Shown piece after piece: positions 36,320-43,265 of a stretch of 64,000 bases of DNA. The position numbers and the translations under genes were made by a program. Numbering within the stretch: position 1 is the stretch's first letter; each line of letters starts with the position of its first letter. The stretch spans positions 3,658,501 to 3,722,500 of the forward strand of contig NZ_WUQX01000001.1 in assembly GCF_009830285.1 (NCBI RefSeq), in the 5' to 3' direction. The notes under the pieces are model-generated. The model saw only the letters and a list, made by a program, of their open reading frames with translations. It did no database searches and was not told where the DNA came from. Origin of the DNA: Sporofaciens musculi (lineage in GTDB: Bacteria; Bacillota; Clostridia; Lachnospirales; Lachnospiraceae).

Positions 36320-37030
36320 TCAACTAATATTGACAATATCACTCCATTCCTGCGCCAGCCTTTTCATTTTCGTTCCGGCTGTTTCTGGGGTATTCCCATC
36401 TGTACCCTGCGGCTTTTTATTGTTTTTTGAGGAAAGTCCTTTCCCTCCTTCAGTTCTGAGCCTCTTAAACTCGCCCTCAATCATTTCCTTAGCATCCGCC
36501 CTGTCCGCCATCTTCTGGAATGCCCGGTCAAGCCCGCTTAATTCTTCTTCCATTGTCATTTTGCGGAAACCCGTCTCTGAATTTTCATCCTCCACATAAC
36601 GCTCCCTTGTGCCGTCCTGGTAGCCCTGCACAATCGCATCATAAAGGTTCGCATAAGCCCTGACGGAATCCTCCAGCTCGTCTGCAATGCCGTATGCGCT
36701 TCCTGTCCTCTGCCCTTTCAGCTTTTTCAGCTCCCCTGCCAGTTCGCCGCCATAAGCGTTTGCAGACAGTGCGCTTGTGGCCTGTTTTGCCTGCCTTATA
36801 ACGCTCTCCTTGTTCCCTTTTGCAACAACCCTGCCCGATATCCCTTTTTCACGGGTCTGTTTCCGATAGTTCTCAATTCCCTCCTGCGAAATGGAAACTT
36901 TCACCGCATTGTCCGCCTTCGGTTGCGGCGCATCCTTTTCCTTCTCCTGCGGACTGGCCACTCTGCTATTCTGATACCATCCGCTTGCTGCACTGGCCTG
37001 GCTTGTATATCCCTCTACGTTTACTGACAT
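36320..37030 (-). pseudogene. Unknown protein of the DUF6033-linked run, 3' end cut by the IS3 element
   Basis: Reads 236 aa from MSVNVEGYTSQASAASGWYQ, with GGAGG 7 nt before the ATG. The last codons (DIVNIS and the stop) lie in the IS terminal repeat, so the native C-terminus is lost. It is hydrophilic, without signal peptide or membrane helix, with charged helical segments (MTMEEELSGLDRAFQKMADR). Function not recognised. First-base context and order place it at the end of the co-directional block downstream of BlaI/BlaR1. Confidence 0.7.
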
Positions 37031-37052
37031 ATCAAATCCTCCATTTCTAAAC

Positions 37053-37598
37053 TTATGCTTTGAAATCCACTCCGCCGAGCATCCCGTCAAGCTGGTCTAA
37101 AATACTTGTGTCAAAAGCGTCACCCGGCTTCCATCCCGGATTGTTCTGTTTAACCAATGCCTCTAAACGGCTGCCATAATCCCCTGCCATTCTGTCCAAT
37201 GTCCACGAAGCAGAACTGCGCTGTTTTGAAGGAAGATTGTTTAAATACTTATTGATGACATCGTTTCTCCTGGTTCCTTCCGGTATGCTCTTTCCATTAG
37301 TGCTGATAAAATCCTGTTTTACCACCTCTGCCAGTTCTGCTTTTACTTCATCTGACACAGACACAATTTTTTTCCAGTCACTTCTCCCCGATATACATCT
37401 GTCCGCCTGCTCTTTTGACATCCATGGAATACCGTTCTCATCATAATATAAATTGCTGTGCTTATGCTTTACCCCTCCGCTAATAGCAGCACTCATCTGG
37501 TTAGATGTACTTGTTTTATTTCCATTCTTCTGCGAAAACAGTTTATTCAAAAGGGAATACTGCGAAAGCCCTCTCAGATTGTTACTGCTGATATTCAT
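37053..37598 (-). CDS. Hypothetical protein in the DUF6033 block
   Basis: Unrecognised soluble 181-aa protein starting MNISSNNLRGLSQYSLLNKL, with AGGAGG 6 nt upstream. It contains DENGIPWMSKEQADRCISGR, and a C-terminal stretch SWTLDRMAGDYGSRLEALVK. No transmembrane or secretion signal. Its short N-terminal region (NISSNNLRGLSQYSLL) resembles in style the other proteins of the run (bare N-terminus, Ser/Asn/Tyr-rich), suggesting a shared destination. It lies 14 bp after the preceding gene. Confidence 0.7.
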   Translation of the reverse strand: MNISSNNLRGLSQYSLLNKLFSQKNGNKTSTSNQMSAAISGGVKHKHSNLYYDENGIPWMSKEQADRCISGRSDWKKIVSVSDEVKAELAEVVKQDFISTNGKSIPEGTRRNDVINKYLNNLPSKQRSSASWTLDRMAGDYGSRLEALVKQNNPGWKPGDAFDTSILDQLDGMLGGVDFKA

Positions 37599-37605
37599 AT
37601 CCTCG

Positions 37606-37678
37606 CCTCCTCTTATATCTTCAAATCCAGATTTGCGCCAACCTGCGGCTGATCTTTTACTGTGGTTTTTCCTGCATC
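37606..37678. repeat. 73-bp exact repeat, copy 1 (end of a DUF6033 gene)
   Basis: Identical over 73 bp to 39422-39494. It covers the last about 19 codons and stop of the DUF6033 gene together with the AGGAGG of the next gene. Similarity continues at lower identity for a further 170 bp or so into the coding region. Confidence 0.9.
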
Positions 37679-38410
37679 TTCTTCCTGGGCAGCTTCGATG
37701 ATTGTTTTCATATCTGTGTCATTCAGATAAATCGTGCCTTCTTTGGAAGTAGCCATTTTTTCATTTATAAGCTGTTCGGCCTTGTTCGGAGTTGTTGTTC
37801 CATCTTCCTTTACTACTTTCTTTTCTTCCGACTTTTCGCTTTCCTTCGCTTCCTCTGCATTTTCCTCTAATTTCTCCGCATTTTCACGGGCTTTCTCTCT
37901 TGACTTCTCAATCCGCTCTTCGGCATTTTCCTGCGCTTCTTTGCGGAGTTTTTCATTCATTTCATCTTTTCTCACTACAACGGCAAAACTGGAAAAATTA
38001 CCATTTTCATCTACATAGCCATGCCTGCAAACCGCAGTATATCCCATTGATTTTTCAAAATTATCAACCCATTTGGTAGCAGATTCCACATCTTTCAATC
38101 GCTGCGTATATTCCTTTGCTGCCTGCGGATCATTCTGCATTTTCTCCAAAAGTTTGGGATTGACACTAACAACATTCACTTTACTGTCATTACTTGTGTT
38201 AAGTCCATATCCTGTCTGCAATTTGATATATGGTACTTGCTTCTGCAGATTTTTTAGATATTCCTCATTGCCGCCACTCTTTGCTGTTTCAGCATTTTTC
38301 TGTGTAGCCGCTGTTTCTTTTGTTTCCTCTTTCTTTGCCGTTTCCTTTCTTGATAAAGCATATGTGTTTTCATAAACACTGCTGTAATTGCCCACTCCTG
38401 TAATTGCCAT
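37613..38410 (-). CDS. DUF6033-family protein
   Basis: Hydrophilic 265-aa protein starting MAITGVGNYSSVYENTYALS. Shared family core: VNPKLLEKMQNDPQAAKEYT and a KHGYVDENG-like HGYVDENGNFSSFAVVVRKD. A long Glu/Lys coiled coil follows (residues about 155-205), then a C-terminal 65-residue block (TPNKAEQLINEKMATSKEGT ... QPQVGANLDLKI) nearly identical to that of the gene at 39431. No signal peptide. Function unknown; the N-terminal style recalls flagellar-type or non-classically secreted proteins, which is inference only. Confidence 0.8.
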   Translation of the reverse strand: MAITGVGNYSSVYENTYALSRKETAKKEETKETAATQKNAETAKSGGNEEYLKNLQKQVPYIKLQTGYGLNTSNDSKVNVVSVNPKLLEKMQNDPQAAKEYTQRLKDVESATKWVDNFEKSMGYTAVCRHGYVDENGNFSSFAVVVRKDEMNEKLRKEAQENAEERIEKSREKARENAEKLEENAEEAKESEKSEEKKVVKEDGTTTPNKAEQLINEKMATSKEGTIYLNDTDMKTIIEAAQEEDAGKTTVKDQPQVGANLDLKI

Positions 38411-38542
38411 GATTTCGTCCTCCTTGATAAAATTTTTATTGTTAATGACGGCCCCTCTGTCATTCGGAGCCGCCCATGCCCCCTTATGGTAAGTCCGGGC
38501 ATATCCTGTTTTACTTCAAATTTTGTAACATTAGTACAGTTA

Positions 38543-39286
38543 TCAGATATTCCCCAACACATTACTGCTGTATGCGCCAATCGCACTTTCATAATCCATT
38601 GCCGCCGCTGACACCTGTGACCGGCTGATGAAGTGATAGTTTACAGCCGTATCAAGACCACTTTTTTTCAGGGCATCTTCCATAAGCTGTTTATGATATT
38701 GCAGCTCTGTCCGTTCTCTGCGCTCCTCCGCCGCTTCCTCGGCAAGCTCCTGATACCGCACCCGTCTTGCCCGTTTTGCCGCCTGTTCTGCTCTCACCTT
38801 TGCTTCAATCTTTGCCCGCACTTCCGGTTTCAGATCCCCGGTCACATATACATACCCCACACCTTTTTCATCAATACTCACGGCATAAGAAGACATCTCG
38901 AATCCATTCATTGACATTTCTGCCTTACATCTTGGAAGGTCATCGAGCCCTTTCTGGATTATTTTTTCATAATGGGCTGCTTTCTCCGGGTCGTTTGCCA
39001 TCTTCTCTAAAATATTTGGAGCGATTACAATATTGTTATACCCCGCTATGCTTGCGCCGAAGTTGTCAATACTCCTTTGGTCATTACCGATATTTTTCAC
39101 CATCACGTTTGCGCCATACCGCTGTTTCAGATACTCCACATACTGCTCCTCCCGCGATGCGGAACTATTTTCTGCAGTTTGCTTTACGGTGTCCGCAAAA
39201 CTGGTTTTCCCTGTGGCATTATTTTTCTGCGCCTTATTCGCATACTGATATGCCGCCAACATATCATTTACTCCTAAAATGCTCAT
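38543..39286 (-). CDS. DUF6033-family protein, divergent member
   Basis: Protein of 247 aa starting MSILGVNDMLAAYQYANKAQ. It shares the family core as IAPNILEKMANDPEKAAHYE and SSYAVSIDEKGVGYVYVTGD, followed by an Arg/Glu-rich helix (residues about 175-215), but ends differently (SQVSAAAMDYESAIGAYSSN). No membrane segment. It sits between two closer paralogues with a 132-bp gap to the next one downstream. Confidence 0.75.
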   Translation of the reverse strand: MSILGVNDMLAAYQYANKAQKNNATGKTSFADTVKQTAENSSASREEQYVEYLKQRYGANVMVKNIGNDQRSIDNFGASIAGYNNIVIAPNILEKMANDPEKAAHYEKIIQKGLDDLPRCKAEMSMNGFEMSSYAVSIDEKGVGYVYVTGDLKPEVRAKIEAKVRAEQAAKRARRVRYQELAEEAAEERRERTELQYHKQLMEDALKKSGLDTAVNYHFISRSQVSAAAMDYESAIGAYSSNVLGNI

Positions 39287-39310
39287 AATAATTCTTCTCC
39301 TTCCTGCTGA

Positions 39311-39427
39311 TTAACTTTTTACCATGACCGACAATGTGAATCTATTGCCTTTTACAATACAGTCCATATTGCCGCCATATTTTACTGCACATTTCCTGAT
39401 ATTCTTTAGCCCTATTCCATGCACCTC
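39311..39427 (-). pseudogene. GHKL histidine kinase, C-terminal remnant
   Basis: Minus strand encodes HGIGLKNIRKCAVKYGGNMD then CIVKGNRFTLSVMVKS and a stop: the G-box and end of an AgrC-type GHKL kinase. It begins exactly after the 73-bp repeat shared with the other DUF6033 gene end, so it was joined there by recombination. No start or catalytic part remains. Confidence 0.8.
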
Positions 39428-39494
39428 CTCTTATATCTTCAAATCCAGATTTGCGCCAACCTGCGGCTGATCTTTTACTGTGGTTTTTCCTGCA
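39422..39494. repeat. 73-bp exact repeat, copy 2
   Basis: Identical to 37606-37678; here the ribosome-binding site of the repeat is followed by the kinase remnant rather than by an intact gene. Confidence 0.9.
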
Positions 39495-40186
39495 TCCTTT
39501 TCCTGGGCAGCTTCGATAATTGTCCGGATATCTGTATCATTCAGATAAACCGTTCCGCCTTTGGAATCAGCCATTTTTTCATGTAAAAGCTGCTCTGCTT
39601 TGTTCGGAGTTACTGTTCCATCCTCTGCTTTCTCCGTTTTCTTTTCTTCTAATGTTTCCTCTAATTTTACTTTCTTTTCGTCTGCCTTTTCTTTCGTTTT
39701 TTCAATCAGTTTCTCGGAATTTTTCCGTCTTTCTTCCCGGAGCTTGTCGCTCATATTCAGCATAAAGTCATTTCTGACAAGGGCAATCTGGCGGTATTTT
39801 CCGTTTTCATCTATATAATCATGCTTAAATACCACTCTCCATCCACTGGCATTCATTACGCTGTCCAGCATATTCACCGCCGATTCAACACCTTTAATCA
39901 ACTCTTTCATTTCTTTTTCCTTCTCCGGATCATTCTGCATCTTTTCCAAAAGCTGCGGATTGATCGTCAATGTTTTGCCGCTTTTAGCTGTTGAAAAAGA
40001 ATTCCCAACCTTAAGTTCCACACTTGGAACAAGTTTTGCCAGTTCGTCCACATACTCTGATGTGCTTCCTAACTTGCTGCCCCCTGCCGTTTCTGATGTG
40101 TTTTCTGTTTCCTTCTTTTTCGTGCTGCCTGCCGCATTGCTCTGTGCCGCATAGCTGCTGTAATTGTTTGTAATCTCCATTGCCAT
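39431..40186 (-). CDS. DUF6033-family protein
   Basis: Protein of 251 aa starting MAMEITNNYSSYAAQSNAAG, with AAGGAG 9-10 nt upstream (the extended frame to 40225 has no site). Core motif INPQLLEKMQNDPEKEKEMK and KHDYIDENGKYRQIALVRND, a Lys/Glu coiled coil, and the C-terminal block TPNKAEQLLHEKMADSKGGT shared with the gene at 37613. Directly downstream of blaR1-like gene (57-bp gap), so probably under BlaI-type control. Confidence 0.8.
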   Translation of the reverse strand: MAMEITNNYSSYAAQSNAAGSTKKKETENTSETAGGSKLGSTSEYVDELAKLVPSVELKVGNSFSTAKSGKTLTINPQLLEKMQNDPEKEKEMKELIKGVESAVNMLDSVMNASGWRVVFKHDYIDENGKYRQIALVRNDFMLNMSDKLREERRKNSEKLIEKTKEKADEKKVKLEETLEEKKTEKAEDGTVTPNKAEQLLHEKMADSKGGTVYLNDTDIRTIIEAAQEKDAGKTTVKDQPQVGANLDLKI

Positions 40187-40243
40187 AATTTTTTTCTCCT
40201 TGATAAAAAAATTTTTGAAATCCATTTCTTTTACACGAAATAC

Positions 40244-41491
40244 TTATAACATTTTAAGTAATCCAAAATACCAGTCGTCCGTGATGCTTTCATATGGAAT
40301 CCGCACTACTTCATCCTCTGAATTGTTTTCATAAATACAGCTTTCTGCCATGCCAGTTAAACCCGGAAGTTTATAAAACCCGCCGAAAACAATCCAAACC
40401 TCTCCTTCTGCATTGTTTTCTTCTAAAAAATCCTCAAATGCCTCGCTGTCTACATAAACGTAGCTGTCATCATATGAGATCATTTGCTGAATGCTGCTGT
40501 CATTGTTTGAAATGACAGTGCTCTGACCATCAGCATATTCATATACCAGTATGTTTTCATCATTACTATAACGTGCATAGGAATGGCTATATACCGCCAG
40601 CAACATAATTATAATTACCAGAGAAGCTATGGCTGCCGCGCCCATGCACATCCTTTTACGATATGGGCGGAAACCTGCAATCTCGCCCATCCGCCTTTTC
40701 ATGTCTGCAAATCCCATTTCCCCGGCATAGGTGACGGCAGGCGGCGTACCCTCTGTCCCGGAACGCAGCAGTTTCAGGGTTTTCAGCAACACCATTCCAT
40801 ATTCATGAGCCGCCCTCCCGCTGTTCTGTATGCACACCCTATCACAGATATCCTCCATATCCGCTCGGAACTGTTTCTGGCAGACTGTCAGGAAGGGGTT
40901 CACCCACAAAAGGCACCGCAGGACGTCCCATGCAAGTCCAAACCATAAATGCCCCAACCGGATATGCGTCCGCTCATGCTGTATGACAGATTTTAATTCG
41001 TCATGACTGTAATTCTCCAGCATTACCTTTGGAATGACAATCTTCGGTGCAAACAGCCCCACGGTAAATGGCGTGACATTCATGTCCGTAACACTGACCA
41101 CGGTATTATACTGGGAAACCTTTTCCATCTCGGCAACCGACTTCTGGAGACAAAGCCGTTTCCCGAATATGCATATGGTAGCTACAAAAACGCCCACCAT
41201 ATAAATGCGGTCAGCCCACAGGCAGGTCATAGTTCCATGCGTTACCCACCATGTCATTCTCAGCACAGCCGCATTTTCATAAAACAGCTTCAGCTTTCCA
41301 AGAAACGGGATGAGCAGGAAGGATGACCATAACAGCCCCCTTATGAATGTCCGTCTTGAAAAAAGCATCTTTCGGAGCTGCATCACCAGTCCGAGCAGCA
41401 AAAAAGAAAAGGCCGCGCACCGCACAAGCTGGGTAGTGTAATATACTGCGCAGAAATCCAGCAGACTGCCAATCCATGACCAGTCAGACAT
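40244..41491 (-). CDS. BlaR1-type M56 membrane metallopeptidase with a non-beta-lactam sensor tail
   Basis: Protein of 415 aa. N-terminal membrane helices (residues about 15-110), then the zinc protease motif QHERTHIRLGHLWFGLAWDV (HExxH as HERTH), more helices, and a transmembrane segment (GAAAIASLVIIIMLLAVYSH) before an extracellular tail of about 100 residues. That tail lacks the penicillin-binding SxxK/SxN/KTG motifs of true BlaR1, so it senses something else. Start at MSDWSWIGS with GAGGGTGA upstream, overlapping the BlaI gene by 8 bp. Confidence 0.88.
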   Translation of the reverse strand: MSDWSWIGSLLDFCAVYYTTQLVRCAAFSFLLLGLVMQLRKMLFSRRTFIRGLLWSSFLLIPFLGKLKLFYENAAVLRMTWWVTHGTMTCLWADRIYMVGVFVATICIFGKRLCLQKSVAEMEKVSQYNTVVSVTDMNVTPFTVGLFAPKIVIPKVMLENYSHDELKSVIQHERTHIRLGHLWFGLAWDVLRCLLWVNPFLTVCQKQFRADMEDICDRVCIQNSGRAAHEYGMVLLKTLKLLRSGTEGTPPAVTYAGEMGFADMKRRMGEIAGFRPYRKRMCMGAAAIASLVIIIMLLAVYSHSYARYSNDENILVYEYADGQSTVISNNDSSIQQMISYDDSYVYVDSEAFEDFLEENNAEGEVWIVFGGFYKLPGLTGMAESCIYENNSEDEVVRIPYESITDDWYFGLLKML

Positions 41492-41909
41492 GGGGTTCAC
41501 CCTCTTTATCCGGGGGCTCTGTGCCGCGGTCACGGCTTCTCTCCAGAATCTCCTCCAGCTCTTTTATCTGTTCGTCCGTCAGTGCAAAGCTCTGCAAAAG
41601 CGCCGCCATCGCATTTGTCCCGCTGCCGGAAAAATAGCTGTTCACAAACTTCCTGCTTTTCTCCTTTACACATTCCTCCCTTGACCTCTGCACATAATAG
41701 TGGTAAACCCTTGAATCATGCTCATCTACCGTGTATCCGAGGATGTCCTTCTGGTTCAGGCGGTTCATCAGCACCCGCACCATCCTCATCGACATATCCA
41801 CATTCCCCTGCATCCTCTTGTAGACCTCGGAGGATGTCAAAGGCTCCCCGCACGCCCACAGGACTTCCATGATCTGCCATTCACTCGGTGTAATCTCTTC
41901 CTTTGCCAT
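41484..41909 (-). CDS. BlaI/MecI-family repressor
   Basis: Winged-helix repressor of 141 aa (ITPSEWQIMEVLWACGEPLT, MSMRMVRVLMNRLNQKDILG). The C-terminal helices (residues about 80-125) provide dimerisation and, in this family, the site cut after BlaR1 activation. It heads the minus-strand block and lies 17 bp from a 9-bp inverted repeat in its promoter region. Confidence 0.92.
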   Translation of the reverse strand: MAKEEITPSEWQIMEVLWACGEPLTSSEVYKRMQGNVDMSMRMVRVLMNRLNQKDILGYTVDEHDSRVYHYYVQRSREECVKEKSRKFVNSYFSGSGTNAMAALLQSFALTDEQIKELEEILERSRDRGTEPPDKEGEPHV

Positions 41910-41925
41910 ACCGTTTCCTTCCTTT

Positions 41926-41952
41926 CGATATATATTGTCAATTTATATATCG
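41926..41952. promoter_or_regulatory. Inverted repeat, candidate BlaI operator
   Basis: CGATATATA (41926-41934) and TATATATCG (41944-41952) are perfect reverse complements with a 9-nt centre, directly upstream of the BlaI gene. Family members bind such dyads to repress their own operon. Confidence 0.55.
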
Positions 41953-41984
41953 GTCAATTACCATTAATTATTAAGAGCCGTTGA

Positions 41985-42557
41985 CGCTTTTGCATGATGC
42001 AGGTACGGACAGTGAGCAGATGATGGGATATTATTCCCCGCTTTCCAAGTAATTTCTGTTATCAGTCCGCCTGGCCTGCCTGCGGAAAAGGCAGACCGCC
42101 GCATATGGAGGATGAAAGCCATAGTGCGGCGGTTAGCTTTTGTGTATTTCCAATTAAAAATTTAAGCCATATGAAGGCTGCCACGCTTTAAGCTCAAAAC
42201 AACATCCGCCTGTGCCGCTGTTAAATATTTTTTACCGCTTCCTGCACAAGACTCTGCCTCTGCCCTATTCAAACCTTTTAACGATTGCCTGCTATCGTTA
42301 AAAGGAGGTGCAAATTTTGAGGACGAAACAGCCTCCGCAACAGATAAAAGACCCAAAAAGCCAAAAAATAAAACCGCAGAATCCGTGGAAAGGCTTATTT
42401 CCACGCATTTCTGCGGTTTTCCATTGTATCAATTTCGTTGTTGCGATGTTTCCATACATCTGCGGATAGTTCCCCGATAGATGCTTAAAATTCCTATCGT
42501 TAAAATTTGCACCCAAACTCATGCTTGGGTGCATTGTATCAAATTGTGGTACGCAAG
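41985..42557. other. Gene-poor stretch with hairpins
   Basis: No convincing gene. Two strong folds are present: a 12-bp GC-rich hairpin around 42096-42133 (CCGCCGCATATGG against CCATAGTGCGGCGG) followed by TTTT, and an AAAACCGCAGAA.../...TTCTGCGGTTTT hairpin at 42370-42420. Words AACGATAG and GGTGC of the neighbouring 221-bp repeat recur at about 42292-42310 and 42492-42530, so the repeat family extends here in degraded form. Confidence 0.5.
42370..42420. terminator. Terminator-like hairpin
   Basis: AAAACCGCAGA ... TCTGCGGTTTT with an inner GTGGAAA/TTTCCAC pairing and a 6-nt loop. It has A/T tracts on both sides and could work in both directions, but no gene clearly ends here. Confidence 0.55.
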
Positions 42558-42778
42558 CCATATTGCGTGTCCAGATTGATACAAATTCTGCGTGGGTGCT
42601 ATCGTTTTTACATTTACCGTAAATACAGTGAAATCAACACTTTTCAGAATAACTGACGCACCCAGGTATAGGCGGCAATCGTTCTCTTGGTTGGAATTGC
42701 CACATTTTCGATATTCCATAGTGTAAAAAATAACGATAGCCTGTTTTTGAGAGGTGCTATCGTTATTTTTTGCACCCA
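42558..42778 (-). repeat. 221-bp interspersed repeat, copy B (inverted relative to copy A)
   Basis: Reverse complement of 24691-24911 with about 85-90% identity and no length difference. It carries the same hairpin at its outer end. A frame of 86 codons (GASVILKSVDFTVFTVNVKT) runs through it and is closed in copy A by a stop, so coding potential is doubtful. A partial relative lies at 34754-34794. Confidence 0.85.
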
Positions 42779-42816
42779 AAGGACTATCGCAAATTTAGAA
42801 GTTACCTCTTCTCCTT

Positions 42817-43149
42817 TTACAATACATTTGGTGGGTAGTCGATCACATTATTTGAACAATATATGTATGATAGCCTAATTATTCTATCATACAGTTCATT
42901 CTGGCTTTTCAATTCTTCCATACGTAAGTGTAAATGTTTAAGAATATATAACAAGTAACCTCCATATATTTCTTCTATGATATTGTATAGGGATTCCCTC
43001 AATTCTGTTTCAATAAAATATACCGCCACATAATCACCTATTACTTCCATCAAAGTATTGTGAAATTCAAACAAATTCTTAGTCGTATTTATTATACTAA
43101 TAATTTCCCTTGGTTTACTGAAACGCCTATCATTAATATGTTTTTCCAT
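42817..43149 (-). CDS. Small hypothetical protein
   Basis: Unrecognised 110-aa frame starting MEKHINDRRFSKPREIISII. It is helical, AT-rich and without membrane segment or known motif (FHNTLMEVIGDYVAVYFIET). The upstream GAAGAAAG is a weak ribosome-binding site. It might be a real accessory gene or the tail of a lost one; it lies 40 bp from repeat copy B. Confidence 0.4.
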   Translation of the reverse strand: MEKHINDRRFSKPREIISIINTTKNLFEFHNTLMEVIGDYVAVYFIETELRESLYNIIEEIYGGYLLYILKHLHLRMEELKSQNELYDRIIRLSYIYCSNNVIDYPPNVL

Positions 43150-43213
43150 TATTCTTTCTTCTATTTTCCCATTAAGTATCCCTTTTTTACTTCTTCAAAA
43201 TAAACAGCATGAA

Positions 43214-43245
43214 AAAGCTCTGAAACATACTTGCTCCAGAGCTTT
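43214..43245 (-). terminator. Terminator of the AAA/PD-(D/E)XK gene
   Basis: AAAGCTCTG / CAGAGCTTT with a 14-nt loop; on the minus strand it ends in TTTTTC, 20 bp after the stop codon at 43266. Confidence 0.75.
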
Positions 43246-43265
43246 CAGTTACCTCTATTTTTTAA

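Larger units (their letters stand above)
34979..36341 (+). mobile_element. IS3-family insertion sequence (about 1.36 kb)
   Basis: Imperfect terminal inverted repeats face each other: AGTTGACAGCTTATTCTCAA at the left and AGTTGACACATTTTTCTCAA (reverse complement of the right end). The similarity may reach out to TGAT at both outer ends, which sets the bounds used here; exact ends are uncertain by a few bases. It holds two transposase frames coupled by frameshifting. No clear target duplication is visible. The left side abuts the HxlR remnant; the right end truncates the minus-strand gene at 36320-37030. Confidence 0.85.

Noticed and set aside
42162..42561. Two short minus-strand frames (80 and 87 codons)
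   Set aside because: They run through terminator-like hairpins and repeat words, use GTG-type starts without site, and match nothing recognised.
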